From positions 18,625-82,624 of IMG/VR virus record IMGVR_UViG_3300032238_001058: DNA of 64,000 nt; one strand, 5' to 3'. The stretch comes from a virus. This document shows positions 56,583-64,000 of this stretch, in pieces; positions within the stretch are counted from its first letter, which is position 1; each line of letters begins with the position of its first letter. The notes under the pieces are model-generated. The model was not told the origin of the DNA, made no database searches, and saw nothing but the letters and a program-made list of their open reading frames with translations. A program made the translations under genes and the position numbers.

Positions 56583-56840
56583 ATGTTGAAGTTTGAATCA
56601 TCTCCAGAGGATTTGTTTTGGCAAGAGAAAATGTTTCGCACCATTAATGAATGCACATCCCTTAGTGAGCTAAAAGAAATTGCCGTGCTGTTGACAAAGA
56701 TTGCAACAACACGGCAAATGGCTATCAAAGGATTGGTTAATGATGCTCTTGAGTTAATGCAAGAAAACTACTCAAGTAGTATCAATACAAAAACTGCAAG
56801 CAACACTACCAATAGTGTTGTGAATCCAATCACAGACTAG
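56583..56840 (+). CDS. Small helical protein, lone plus-strand gene
   Basis: 85 residues. Helix with CTSLSELKEIAVLL then RQMAIKGLVNDALELMQ, and a Ser/Asn/Thr tail. The pattern resembles small cyanophage proteins placed near replication genes. Divergent from 56526 and convergent with 56830, overlapping the latter by 11 bases. Confidence 0.58.
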   Translation: MLKFESSPEDLFWQEKMFRTINECTSLSELKEIAVLLTKIATTRQMAIKGLVNDALELMQENYSSSINTKTASNTTNSVVNPITD

Positions 56841-57846
56841 AGTCCTCTCCTGTAAGTTCATCACGCGAGGGCAATGCTTTCACATCAACCGTATCCGTGG
56901 TACGGGATACAGGCAGAATCTCTACTCCCTCTTTGATGCCATAAGCACCACCAAGTTTGTTTGCATCCTGACGTGCATGCTGATTAATGTAATCATTGAA
57001 CAGCTCCTGGTACTTCCAAGTAGATTCACGATCTTCATCAGGAATCGACATACGGCTCAGTGATTCGATTGCTTCTTCTTGGTTGCTATAACCAGGGATG
57101 TCAAAAGATTCAATTGCGCAGATCTCAACGTTGTTGCTTCCACGCATCTCATTGGCAAGTACTGGAGCAAATACGGTAGTTGCGTAAAACTTTTCATTGA
57201 AGCTCAGGGGTACTTCAGCATCCAGTGCCTTGCTCAGACACTTGGACATTTCCTTTTCATACAGTTTGATCTTGTCGCTGACATCAGTACCATTCAATCC
57301 CTTCAAGGTAAGAACCATTGGGATCTTGTGGGCACGCTTGTTGTCCTGAGTCAGGATATAGACCAGGTACTTGGTACGCACACTGTACTTACGCTTGTAC
57401 ATATCACCCTTGCTGTTGGCAAGGTCAGATGCCATCTTGTCAGCTTCAAACAATTCTTTGACAGATGGGTCATCAAACGTACCGATTGTCTGCCTCATCC
57501 CTGTGGTTTCCTCAACCATGAGGGGAGAACGTAAAAGGATTTGAATGCGAGGCTCAACAAAATTGAGTCCTTCTTCCACTGAAGTATTGGGAGCCACACC
57601 AAAAGTTTGCTTGTAGTTCCAGATAACTGAAGCCTTAGCAAATTGATCTTCAGTGGCACTCCATCCGCAAGTGTCAAGGTCTGAGTTCCGCACGAACCAA
57701 CCTCGTGTCTTGGATTTGTTGAGGGGCTGAATCGTGACGAGGTTTTGGTAACCTGAGACAAATTCTTTTGATTGAAAAAGTTTAAAAGATTCAAGGCCAC
57801 GGGGTGCAAGTGCAGAAGTTTTCTTGGAAGTCATGGAAGCAGTCAT
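56830..57846 (-). CDS. Conserved cyanobacterial/cyanophage protein (DUF5895-like)
   Basis: 338 residues. Starts with an N-terminal Lys/Ser tail. Features: VTIQPLNKSKTRGWFVRNS, a central KYLVYILTQ strand and IPMVLTLKGLNGTDV. The general pattern resembles a DUF5895-type protein found on cyanobacterial plasmids and phages and often near ssDNA-handling genes. Family by eye only. Upstream of the SSB set, so a recombination-annealing role is possible. Confidence 0.5.
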   Translation of the reverse strand: MTASMTSKKTSALAPRGLESFKLFQSKEFVSGYQNLVTIQPLNKSKTRGWFVRNSDLDTCGWSATEDQFAKASVIWNYKQTFGVAPNTSVEEGLNFVEPRIQILLRSPLMVEETTGMRQTIGTFDDPSVKELFEADKMASDLANSKGDMYKRKYSVRTKYLVYILTQDNKRAHKIPMVLTLKGLNGTDVSDKIKLYEKEMSKCLSKALDAEVPLSFNEKFYATTVFAPVLANEMRGSNNVEICAIESFDIPGYSNQEEAIESLSRMSIPDEDRESTWKYQELFNDYINQHARQDANKLGGAYGIKEGVEILPVSRTTDTVDVKALPSRDELTGEDSSL

Positions 57847-57900
57847 GGTTTATTCAGGGTTTGGACGTGGACGCTTTTAACGCCATCCCGAGGCGGGCCC

Positions 57901-58140
57901 TCATACTAGGTCTTTGCTAGCATCTTTGTCATACAAAGCAGTTGCTTTTAACAAAGCTTCACGCTCATCCAAAGATTCCTGGAGCGAGGAGTAAATACTA
58001 TCCTCGTTATAACCACAGCCTTTCATAAACATAATGAAGTGCTCAAGGATTTCATCAGTAGTTACACCATCACTTTGAAACGCAATGGTGTAATCTTCTT
58101 CTTCTAAAGTAAACTTCATGCGTTGATCAGCTTTTGCCAT
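57901..58140 (-). CDS. Small acidic helical protein (79 aa)
   Basis: 79 residues from ATG 58140 (an upstream frame extends to 58173). Beta-type start (KFTLEEEDYTIAF) followed by helices; acidic. Overlaps the upstream gene by 14 bases. Function unknown. Confidence 0.55.
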   Translation of the reverse strand: MAKADQRMKFTLEEEDYTIAFQSDGVTTDEILEHFIMFMKGCGYNEDSIYSSLQESLDEREALLKATALYDKDASKDLV

Positions 58141-58360
58141 CGGTAACCTCAATTGTTTTTGTTTTGAACTCATTGCGTTCAGCAGAAAAAACTTGAGCTA
58201 TCAAGTAAGAAGCTTTAGCAACATCTTGAACTGCTTTTAGTATTTCATCTGAATCCTTTAAAGTATCAAAAGCTATATCTATGTGCTCCATAAAGAACTC
58301 ATAAGCTATTGCATCTTCAAACGTGAAGTCATCGTCATGTGCTTTAATTTCGAGTGTCAT
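58127..58360 (-). CDS. Small helical protein (77 aa)
   Basis: 77 residues, acidic N-terminus, long helix over residues 15-65, Lys/Thr-rich end. Placed between SSB and an acidic protein. No family recognised. Confidence 0.55.
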   Translation of the reverse strand: MTLEIKAHDDDFTFEDAIAYEFFMEHIDIAFDTLKDSDEILKAVQDVAKASYLIAQVFSAERNEFKTKTIEVTDGKS

Positions 58361-58365
58361 GGCAA

Positions 58366-59178
58366 TCAGAAAGGTTCTTCGTTGAGTTCGGGAACAGGGC
58401 CATACTGACCAGGAAGATCAGGCAACCCACCACCAGAAGCACGCATCCAAGGATCAGAGTCTTCTTCTGCAGTGCGACCGCCCCATAGGCTAGCAACATT
58501 CGTAGATTCTGCCACAGTTGTTTGCGGTGTCACTTGCTTCGGCTGAGACTCACCTTGCTTGGGTGCCAGCGTCATGGACACAAGTTGAATCTTGGTAAGG
58601 CTGCGACGTTCTTTTGTATCTTTATCTGTCCATACATCTGTGGCTAACCGGCCACGAATTGTAAGGCCCGTGCCCTTCCTTGTAAAGTTAACCAGAAGTT
58701 CAGCTTGATTCAACTTATCTTGTGCAGTATTAATTGCATAGAAGTTGAATAGATCAGCTTGGTTGCGCCCAGTATTAACTGACAAGCTTTGACTACAAAT
58801 CATCAAGCCTTCTGCAGTTGTTTTAAAAGCACGCGGATCATTTTGATCAATGTCTTTAACACAACGTCCAGTCAGAATGACGTCATTAAAAAGAGGGAAT
58901 GCTTCAGTGATTTGAGCAACTACTCCTCCATGAAGTGAATGTGCTTTTGATTCCAAATCATACCGCAACTTAGCACCGTGAATATACACGCGTTGCCCCT
59001 TCTTAAGTTGTTTGAATTTGTCACAAGATTTCCCATACACATTAAAAATGAGATGAGTTGGAGCTTTGTTTCCTACTGGCGGAAGTGTTACCTCAGCACA
59101 GTAATTAGAGGAGGTTGCGCTGGTGTATACCTCACGAGGGTCCTCGCAAAGAATGGCGCAAACGTCAACGTAATTCAT
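58366..59178 (-). CDS. ssb: Two-OB single-stranded DNA-binding protein
   Basis: 270 residues. Two OB-fold units in tandem: residues 1-85 (VDVCAILCEDPREVYT, LKKGQRVYIHGAKLRY) and residues 95-205 (NDVILTGRCVKDI, LLVNFTRKGTGLTIRGRLATDVWTDKDTKERRS). A disordered Pro/Gly/Glu tail ends in LNEEPF, the acidic tip by which bacterial SSBs recruit partners. It would coat single strands for the polymerase encoded next. Tandem OB units differ from the usual single-OB SSB. Confidence 0.78.
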   Translation of the reverse strand: MNYVDVCAILCEDPREVYTSATSSNYCAEVTLPPVGNKAPTHLIFNVYGKSCDKFKQLKKGQRVYIHGAKLRYDLESKAHSLHGGVVAQITEAFPLFNDVILTGRCVKDIDQNDPRAFKTTAEGLMICSQSLSVNTGRNQADLFNFYAINTAQDKLNQAELLVNFTRKGTGLTIRGRLATDVWTDKDTKERRSLTKIQLVSMTLAPKQGESQPKQVTPQTTVAESTNVASLWGGRTAEEDSDPWMRASGGGLPDLPGQYGPVPELNEEPF

Positions 59179-59254
59179 AAGATCCGATGTGAAGTGTTAA
59201 AGCAGTTTAGCGTCTTACTTAGGACGAATAAACTTAATCTTTTGATTCCATAAG

Positions 59255-61120
59255 TCAATGCGTTTCCGCCCATGTTTTGCCAACTCTAGAGTCACCTTCA
59301 ATCTTGCAACGAAAATCGAAAAACTCCCCAGCCGCTGGAAATGCAAGCATAGCCTGTTCACGAATTGATTCAGTGTACTTGGGGCTGCAGCTTATTTGAA
59401 TTTCATCATGCACCATCAATGACTGCTCCCAGCCTTGGCCATGCACAAGGCCAAGGTTCTGTTCAATATTGTTATGTAACGTAACAACAACTTGCTTCAT
59501 GATGATTGCACCTGCCGACTGCAGTAAAACATTCAATCCTTTAAATGCTGAACGGCAATACAATACACGACGGTCAAGACCAATCAAGTAACTACGAAAT
59601 GCAATGTTTGCTTCAATCTTTTCTTTCAGTTCTTTCAATGCTGGCACACCTTTCATGAATGAATTGATTGCAGTACTTCCTAGTTTACGTAGAACTGCTT
59701 CATCTTTTTCATTCGGATCAATGATGGTGCCAGCCTTAACAGATCCACAACCGTACAACATTCCGTACAACAAACGTTTAGAAATATCCCTAGTCTCCAC
59801 ACCAAACTGTTGTTGGTTATAGGTATGGATGTCACCCGTAGGATCTGTTACCAGTTCAGCGTATTTACCTTCATCCCAAATAGCTAAATACCCGGCCAAG
59901 CACCTAAGCTCCAAAGCTTTAGCATCGATCCCAATAAGATCCCAGCCATCAGGAGCGTGGAATAAAGAACGGCATTCTTTTCCATAGGGCGAATAACTTG
60001 CCGGTACCTGGCCCATATTGGGGTATCGGTGAGCACAACGACCAGTGATACAACCATTAGTGACAACGTCACCATGCATGCGACCGCTGTCATTATTAAC
60101 CAACTTGAACCAAGCATTGTTGCCATCTGCAATTTGACCAAGGCGTTTCTTAATCAGCATATACTCTGCTAATCGTTTTGCCTCTGGGTAAGGCAATGCT
60201 TCTAGTACTTCATCATTTAGAACCGGATTTCCTTTATCAGTTATTTTTTCAGGTTCCCACCCATACTTACTCCTGAGTCTCTCGGCAATTTGATCACGGG
60301 ATCCTGGATTAAATTCTTCATAACGAACTTTTTCAAAAGGAACTCCTTTGATATAGCCACGAGTTTTATTGTTTACCTTGGGGGTAAACCAAGTAATTTC
60401 CTTGAGAGGTGGAAAGATTTCTTTTAATTCTGTCTCCAAGTTTTTTTCTTTTCTTCGGAGATCATCCACCAAACTAATAGCAGCATCCACATCGAAAGGA
60501 ATGCCTGCTCTAATTTGTTGGTTAATTGCCAAGGCAAAATCATGTTCCAGTTTGAGCGCTGACTCTGGATAACACTGGTTTGTGATATGTTGCCAAAGCT
60601 TTTTAGTAACTTGAACGTCTTGGATACAGTACTCCAACATCTCTTGGGAATACTCACTGAAGTCTTTGAAGTCGATTTTATGATCGGCCAACCGCCATCC
60701 CCATGCCTTAAGGGATGCAGATCCTTTAAGTCCCTTTGGAACCTGCGGATATTGTTCTTCATCAAGACCGTAGAGGATTTCTTTGGGCCAGATGAGCCTG
60801 GTGCAGATGAGTGTGTCAATGATTCGTCCTTTGAATTGAACTGATGGGTGCAATTTGTTTAATACTGGAATATCATAAAACAAAATGTTATGGCCAATCA
60901 AAACATCAGCGGTTGCCAAATGAGCAAGAGCATCAGTAATGCAATCAGGCCCATAGCTAAAAGTTTGTTGGAGTCCAATGTCATGAATAACAATGCAATG
61001 GATGACCGTCACATTATCGTAAAGACCATCGGACTCCAGATCAAAAATTAAAAAAACTTCATCTTTGGAACCTGGCGACATCTTGAATTGAGAGTTCTTC
61101 ACCGTTGATGCTGTCGTCAT
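59255..61120 (-). CDS. Family A DNA polymerase with 3'-5' exonuclease (T7-like)
   Basis: 621 residues. Exonuclease: FDLES (D27, E29), GHNILFYD (N78, D83), YCIQD (Y164, D168). Polymerase: motif A GIDAKALELR (D399), motif B RDISKRLLYGMLYG (R444, K448, Y452), motif C HDEIQ (D572, E573). Length matches T7-type enzymes. Both ATG 61120 and ATG 61081 are possible starts; the first overlaps the upstream gene by 62 bases. Confidence 0.93.
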   Translation of the reverse strand: MTTASTVKNSQFKMSPGSKDEVFLIFDLESDGLYDNVTVIHCIVIHDIGLQQTFSYGPDCITDALAHLATADVLIGHNILFYDIPVLNKLHPSVQFKGRIIDTLICTRLIWPKEILYGLDEEQYPQVPKGLKGSASLKAWGWRLADHKIDFKDFSEYSQEMLEYCIQDVQVTKKLWQHITNQCYPESALKLEHDFALAINQQIRAGIPFDVDAAISLVDDLRRKEKNLETELKEIFPPLKEITWFTPKVNNKTRGYIKGVPFEKVRYEEFNPGSRDQIAERLRSKYGWEPEKITDKGNPVLNDEVLEALPYPEAKRLAEYMLIKKRLGQIADGNNAWFKLVNNDSGRMHGDVVTNGCITGRCAHRYPNMGQVPASYSPYGKECRSLFHAPDGWDLIGIDAKALELRCLAGYLAIWDEGKYAELVTDPTGDIHTYNQQQFGVETRDISKRLLYGMLYGCGSVKAGTIIDPNEKDEAVLRKLGSTAINSFMKGVPALKELKEKIEANIAFRSYLIGLDRRVLYCRSAFKGLNVLLQSAGAIIMKQVVVTLHNNIEQNLGLVHGQGWEQSLMVHDEIQISCSPKYTESIREQAMLAFPAAGEFFDFRCKIEGDSRVGKTWAETH

Positions 61121-61292
61121 TCTCTTTGATCCATGTCAAGATTTTCTGTGCACCCGAACGGTACGGATGACTAAAAACCTTGGATAAGGCAGAGTCTGAG
61201 TCTAGCGGAATCAATTCAAATTTATTAGACAAACTGGAGGCAGTAACACCGTAAGGTTCATCCCACCTCCAGCAAGCAAGCATGTAAGACAT
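61059..61292 (-). CDS. Small hypothetical protein upstream of polymerase
   Basis: 77 residues. Contains CWRWDEPYG near the start and GAQKILTWIKEND. Unknown family. Overlaps the polymerase start by up to 62 bases, so translation may be coupled. Confidence 0.55.
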   Translation of the reverse strand: MSYMLACWRWDEPYGVTASSLSNKFELIPLDSDSALSKVFSHPYRSGAQKILTWIKENDDSINGEELSIQDVARFQR

Positions 61293-61327
61293 TTGTCAAT
61301 CAAGAAGACTGACAGATGCTACCTCAT

Positions 61328-62116
61328 CTATCCAATAACACAAGTACCTTTAGATTCTTTTTGGAATGTTTTACCATACCCAACAAACCCGCCATCTTTC
61401 TTACGTTGTGTTACAGCCTTCATAGCATCCGATCCAGCACGCTGGCTCCCATGCACCAGCAGTGCAAATGGTTTGTCACCAAGGCAGTGGCTGTCATCAT
61501 GATCAATCTCAAGCCCAAGCTTTGCCGCTTCTTCTTCTGTGTACACAACATAAGCTACCCGCTGGTACACATCGCTGTACTTGGGGATCAAGTAATCGAG
61601 TGTGCCACCGTGTGATGCAGTGAGATAGAAGTTGGCTGGAATCATATCACGCAAGTTGTACCACATACCAAGTGACTTGGTATAGGCATAGAACGTTTGC
61701 TTGGGACGCTGGGCTGCAACCATCAGCCAAGCTCTCATATAGTTCTCAGTCCAGAAATCACCTGACTCATGGACACGTACCAAATCTTTCTCAGGCTGTG
61801 CGCAGAGTGACAGATCGAGTAGATCACGCAACAACAAAGCCTGGTTCCCATTTGAATAGATAACCTCACGAATAAGATCCCAGTTGTGCCACCGTGCTTC
61901 ACGTACGTTTGGACGTCCCTCTGCCATGGCAGCAAAGCAACGGAACTCATCTGCTTCTGTGCCAGTGAACTGAGGCAAGTCGGTAATCAAACCTGTGACA
62001 CGGTCAGCAAAGGTCTTGCACACCCCAGCGTGAGGGCAGGAGTGCCCCGCTGGAAGTGAGAAGATCAGACGATTCTTCAGCTTGCCGTTGCCCGTGGAAA
62101 ACTTGAGGAGTTTCAT
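61328..62116 (-). CDS. Gp88-family phage protein
   Basis: 262 residues from ATG 62116 (the frame extends upstream to 62188, less likely). Pattern of the Gp88 family: CPHAGVCK near the start, VRVHESGDFW, YMRAWL, FYAYTKSL, PANFYLTASHGGTLD. Cys-based metal or cluster binding is possible. Widespread in phages, including cyanophages; activity unknown. Confidence 0.7.
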   Translation of the reverse strand: MKLLKFSTGNGKLKNRLIFSLPAGHSCPHAGVCKTFADRVTGLITDLPQFTGTEADEFRCFAAMAEGRPNVREARWHNWDLIREVIYSNGNQALLLRDLLDLSLCAQPEKDLVRVHESGDFWTENYMRAWLMVAAQRPKQTFYAYTKSLGMWYNLRDMIPANFYLTASHGGTLDYLIPKYSDVYQRVAYVVYTEEEAAKLGLEIDHDDSHCLGDKPFALLVHGSQRAGSDAMKAVTQRKKDGGFVGYGKTFQKESKGTCVIG

Positions 62117-62227
62117 TGGTACTGAATTGAATTGATTAGTTTTTCTAATGTAAACAATGGATAAGTTTAAGGTCATTCCAGGACCCAAGAATCTTACCAG
62201 ATCCCCTGCGGCACAAGGGATTTGTTG

Positions 62228-62464
62228 CTACGATTCGTTCGTAGTTTTTTCGGAGTCACTGGGCATTCCGTCGCCGGTGGACGGCGGGTAGGTCAGTACG
62301 CGAGAGTGCTCACCATCCACCACCCCACTCATTAAATCATCTGGCACAAAGTTCAAGGCATCACGAATGTAAAGCATTGAGCATGCATACTCGCGTCCAT
62401 CCAAACCACCTAAAACAAGAGCTTCCCAATGTTGGATGGCCAACGTTTTAATTGAGTATTCCAT
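62228..62464 (-). CDS. Hypothetical protein (78 aa)
   Basis: 78 residues: short N-terminal alpha/beta part, then an acidic Ser/Thr/Pro tail. No family recognised. Clear ATG. Confidence 0.5.
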   Translation of the reverse strand: MEYSIKTLAIQHWEALVLGGLDGREYACSMLYIRDALNFVPDDLMSGVVDGEHSRVLTYPPSTGDGMPSDSEKTTNES

Positions 62465-62512
62465 GGTTAATATGTAAGGGGGTAAAGAAGAGCAGCGTCA
62501 ACCCCGAGGGAA

Positions 62513-62593
62513 TCAGGATTTCTGCTGCTTCTCCTGGTTGGTAAGCGAATGACCTTGCGGCTTGATCACCGTGAGGTCACACCCTCTAATCAT
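62513..62593 (-). CDS. Candidate 26-aa microprotein
   Basis: 26 codons; ATG overlaps the stop of the upstream gene (ATGATTAG). The only support is coupling geometry and the open frame. Confidence 0.25.
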   Translation of the reverse strand: MIRGCDLTVIKPQGHSLTNQEKQQKS

Positions 62594-63092
62594 TAGGTTC
62601 AAATTGTTTTTTAAGTTTTTCATACTGTCGACGCTTACGTTCTTCCGCTTTAATTTTTTTCATACGATCCTTTTCTTCTTGTTCTAAACGAGCCCTGCAT
62701 TCTGCATCAGTTTCATAACGTGTTTTGTATAGACAAGGAAATTCATTGTAAGAATGACGTTTAATTTCAATACCTTCCCATCCTTCTTCAATTAATTCTT
62801 CTATGTACTCTATGTATTCTTTTAAGGTTTGATCATACCCTGGTATAAAAGTTCCACAGTCATACTCGCGAATTAATTGTTTTGGTAATTGATATGGCGG
62901 CATCAAGTCGCCATTCCCATCAATGATTCCTGCATCCATAAGAAACTCCTTAGCTTTCTCTGGTTCTTTGTAGTCTTCAATTAGCTTTTCAATCTGCTGA
63001 GAACACAGCCTCTCCGATGATGGGGAACTGTTCACAGAAGATGTCCTTGATTTCCAGGGCAATTTGTCGGTGCTCAAGTTGGGTTGATTCAT
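62586..63092 (-). CDS. Hypothetical charged protein overlapping thyX
   Basis: The frame is open for 168 codons. Residues 33-60 (KLIEDYKEPEKAKEFLMDAG) and the IIDGNGDLMPPY motif look like a phage family in which a helix precedes such a turn. The end is a Lys/Arg/Glu-rich helix. The N-terminal 34 codons lie inside thyX and may not be translated; the first ATG after thyX is at 62939. No recognised function. Confidence 0.5.
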   Translation of the reverse strand: MNQPNLSTDKLPWKSRTSSVNSSPSSERLCSQQIEKLIEDYKEPEKAKEFLMDAGIIDGNGDLMPPYQLPKQLIREYDCGTFIPGYDQTLKEYIEYIEELIEEGWEGIEIKRHSYNEFPCLYKTRYETDAECRARLEQEEKDRMKKIKAEERKRRQYEKLKKQFEPND

Positions 63093-63630
63093 CTGTCCGG
63101 ACTTGTATATAGTGAATCCATGAACGAAGTGTGCCGTTCATGTACATTCTGGTTTGTGTCGACATAGGCAACACAGCACGTGCACATTCCTTGGCAATAC
63201 CTGCACTAACCATATCCCTGTACAGATGCTCAGCATCTTCAAAGAGATGACCAATGCGTCGGTAGTAACCAGCAATTACATCAGATGACAGATCATCAAT
63301 ACTGTTCTGACGGTTCTTAATGTCTTGTCTACGCAGGTGAGGAATGACAGATGAGCCAAGCTCTTTTACATCTGCGTAACGCTGACTAAACTCCTGGAAG
63401 CTAAACGACCCATGTCCACGTATCTGTGCTGAAATAACACGAGTTGTGTTGATTTCAACACAAAGATTGGCCATCATGTACGGTGACCAATGCTTGTGAT
63501 TAATAAGATACTTCAACAACCGTGGTGCTGTATCCATATTGTTCTGGTTCGATGGCGCACTTACGCGTGCCATCTTGACAATCAATGCTTCAGCATCAGG
63601 CGTTGCCCAGATTAGTTTGACATTAGCCAT
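62989..63630 (-). CDS. thyX: Flavin-dependent thymidylate synthase
   Basis: 213 residues from ATG 63630. Makes dTMP from dUMP using methylene-tetrahydrofolate, FAD and NADPH. The signature RGHGSFSFQEFSQRY corresponds to the RHRxxSxNExSxRY motif, with Gly replacing the first His and Gly the second Arg. LPMSTQTRMYMNGTLRSWIHY and QLEHRQIALEI are the other conserved parts. Works with dCTP deaminase in this phage. Common in cyanophages. Confidence 0.9.
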   Translation of the reverse strand: MANVKLIWATPDAEALIVKMARVSAPSNQNNMDTAPRLLKYLINHKHWSPYMMANLCVEINTTRVISAQIRGHGSFSFQEFSQRYADVKELGSSVIPHLRRQDIKNRQNSIDDLSSDVIAGYYRRIGHLFEDAEHLYRDMVSAGIAKECARAVLPMSTQTRMYMNGTLRSWIHYIQVRTDESTQLEHRQIALEIKDIFCEQFPIIGEAVFSAD

Positions 63631-63904
63631 TGGTTTCATCAGGTAGTTCATTAATTAAAGCATAGTCACCAATGATTGCAAGCGCTGCCTTGTTGTAAGC
63701 ACGTGCTGCATCAATCTCATTGTCATAATTACCAAGGTAATAACGCCTGCCTTTAAAGGTCAGGACAGAGCGATACTTACCTTTGTTGCCCTTGCTTACG
63801 CCACGATACTGACTGTATGCAGTAGCTGGCCGTGGTCTTGACGCTTGAGAAAGATAGTAATCTCTATCAGACATTTTCCTGGTAAGGTAACTGACTTTAG
63901 ACAT
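63623..63904 (-). CDS. AP2-domain protein (homing-nuclease derived)
   Basis: 93 residues from ATG 63904; ATG 63874 is also possible. YRGVSK, YRSVLTFKGRRYYLG and DEIDAARAYNKAALAI-type core (here DNEIDAARAYNKAALAI) is an AP2/ERF DNA-binding domain. In phages this domain usually accompanies HNH homing nucleases, but here it stands alone, just upstream of thyX, with an eight-base overlap. Confidence 0.8.
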   Translation of the reverse strand: MSKVSYLTRKMSDRDYYLSQASRPRPATAYSQYRGVSKGNKGKYRSVLTFKGRRYYLGNYDNEIDAARAYNKAALAIIGDYALINELPDETNG

Positions 63905-63907
63905 CAC

Positions 63908-63961
63908 TTAGCCTCCTGCTGCGGCACCGGCAGCGCGTCGGCGGAGAGCCAAACTCCACAT
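63908..63961 (-). CDS. Candidate 17-aa Arg/Ala-rich microprotein
   Basis: 17 codons (MWSLALRRRAAGAAAGG) in a GC-rich patch that stands out from the AT-rich surroundings. It could be a real microprotein or the remnant of a structural gene's C-terminus. Weak support. Confidence 0.25.
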   Translation of the reverse strand: MWSLALRRRAAGAAAGG

Positions 63962-63963
63962 AT

Positions 63964-64000
63964 CTAGTCTTCATCTTCCCACAGGAACACGGCGTGGGCG
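63964..64000 (-). CDS. 3' end of a gene running beyond the window
   Basis: Minus-strand frame ending AHAVFLWEDED-stop; the rest lies outside the window. Too short to name. Confidence 0.4.
   Translation of the reverse strand, partial: AHAVFLWEDED

Noticed and set aside
62229-62249. Hairpin CTACGA/TCGTAG followed by T-run on the plus strand
   Set aside because: Lies in the end of a minus-strand gene with no plus-strand gene to terminate; T-run is on the wrong strand.

Overview
This window is most likely part of the genome of a lytic tailed double-stranded DNA phage that infects cyanobacteria (a cyanophage). The phage assignment rests on a contiguous packaging and capsid block: large terminase, portal, scaffold, major capsid protein, ejection-type and fibre proteins, and several peptidoglycan hydrolases. 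A T7-like DNA polymerase, primase-helicase, SSB and ThyX set supports it. The cyanobacterial host is suggested by a high-light-inducible protein (hli), an NblA-like phycobilisome degradation adaptor, S-adenosylmethionine decarboxylase (speD) and many small cyanophage-type proteins. No integrase, RNA polymerase or psbA was seen here. Neither end of the window looks like a genome end: a gene is cut at base 1 and another at base 64000.

Layout. 1-24.7 kb is almost entirely plus strand and encodes the virion: small Gly/Ala-rich proteins (1-4.6 kb), terminase (5-7.5 kb), portal, scaffold, capsid and decoration protein (8.4-13.9 kb), head-tail, lysin and tail proteins (13.9-19.8 kb), a 737-residue internal-virion candidate, then a GH24 lysozyme and NblA-like gene. 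One minus-strand HTH gene with its own terminator interrupts this block at 20 kb. 24.7-28.3 kb is a mainly minus-strand accessory cluster (DUF3310 protein, dCTP deaminase, degenerate Dam-like protein, HTH protein). 28.3-34.2 kb (plus) holds two fibres and a glucosaminidase-C39 peptidase fusion. 34.2-38.3 kb (minus) holds a virion-type protein, two HNH proteins and a glycosyltransferase, with a 457-bp non-coding gap containing a large palindrome. 39.3-43.6 kb (minus) holds speD, primase-helicase and a RecB-type nuclease. 43.6-46.8 kb (plus) holds hli, a methyltransferase, small basic proteins, two tRNA-like elements and an endonuclease VII homologue. 46.7-51.9 kb holds a Dps-like protein and two divergent paralogous adhesins. 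51.9-64 kb (minus) is a dense replication and small-gene operon: Gp157, SWIM protein, two-OB SSB, DNA polymerase, Gp88-like protein, ThyX and an AP2-domain protein.

How it works together. DNA polymerase, primase-helicase, SSB and RecB-type nuclease replicate and process phage DNA. ThyX and dCTP deaminase feed the dTTP pool. NblA-like, Hli and SpeD proteins probably tune host light harvesting and polyamines during infection. The virion carries two cell-wall hydrolases (M15 and GH104) that share a C-terminal tail. The strongest candidates for something undescribed are the roughly 340-bp nested palindrome with TATAGCGGG iterons (36.65-36.99 kb), a phage Dps with four of five ferroxidase ligands at exact spacing, the shared lysin tail, long same-strand gene overlaps, and palindromes that end exactly at start codons.
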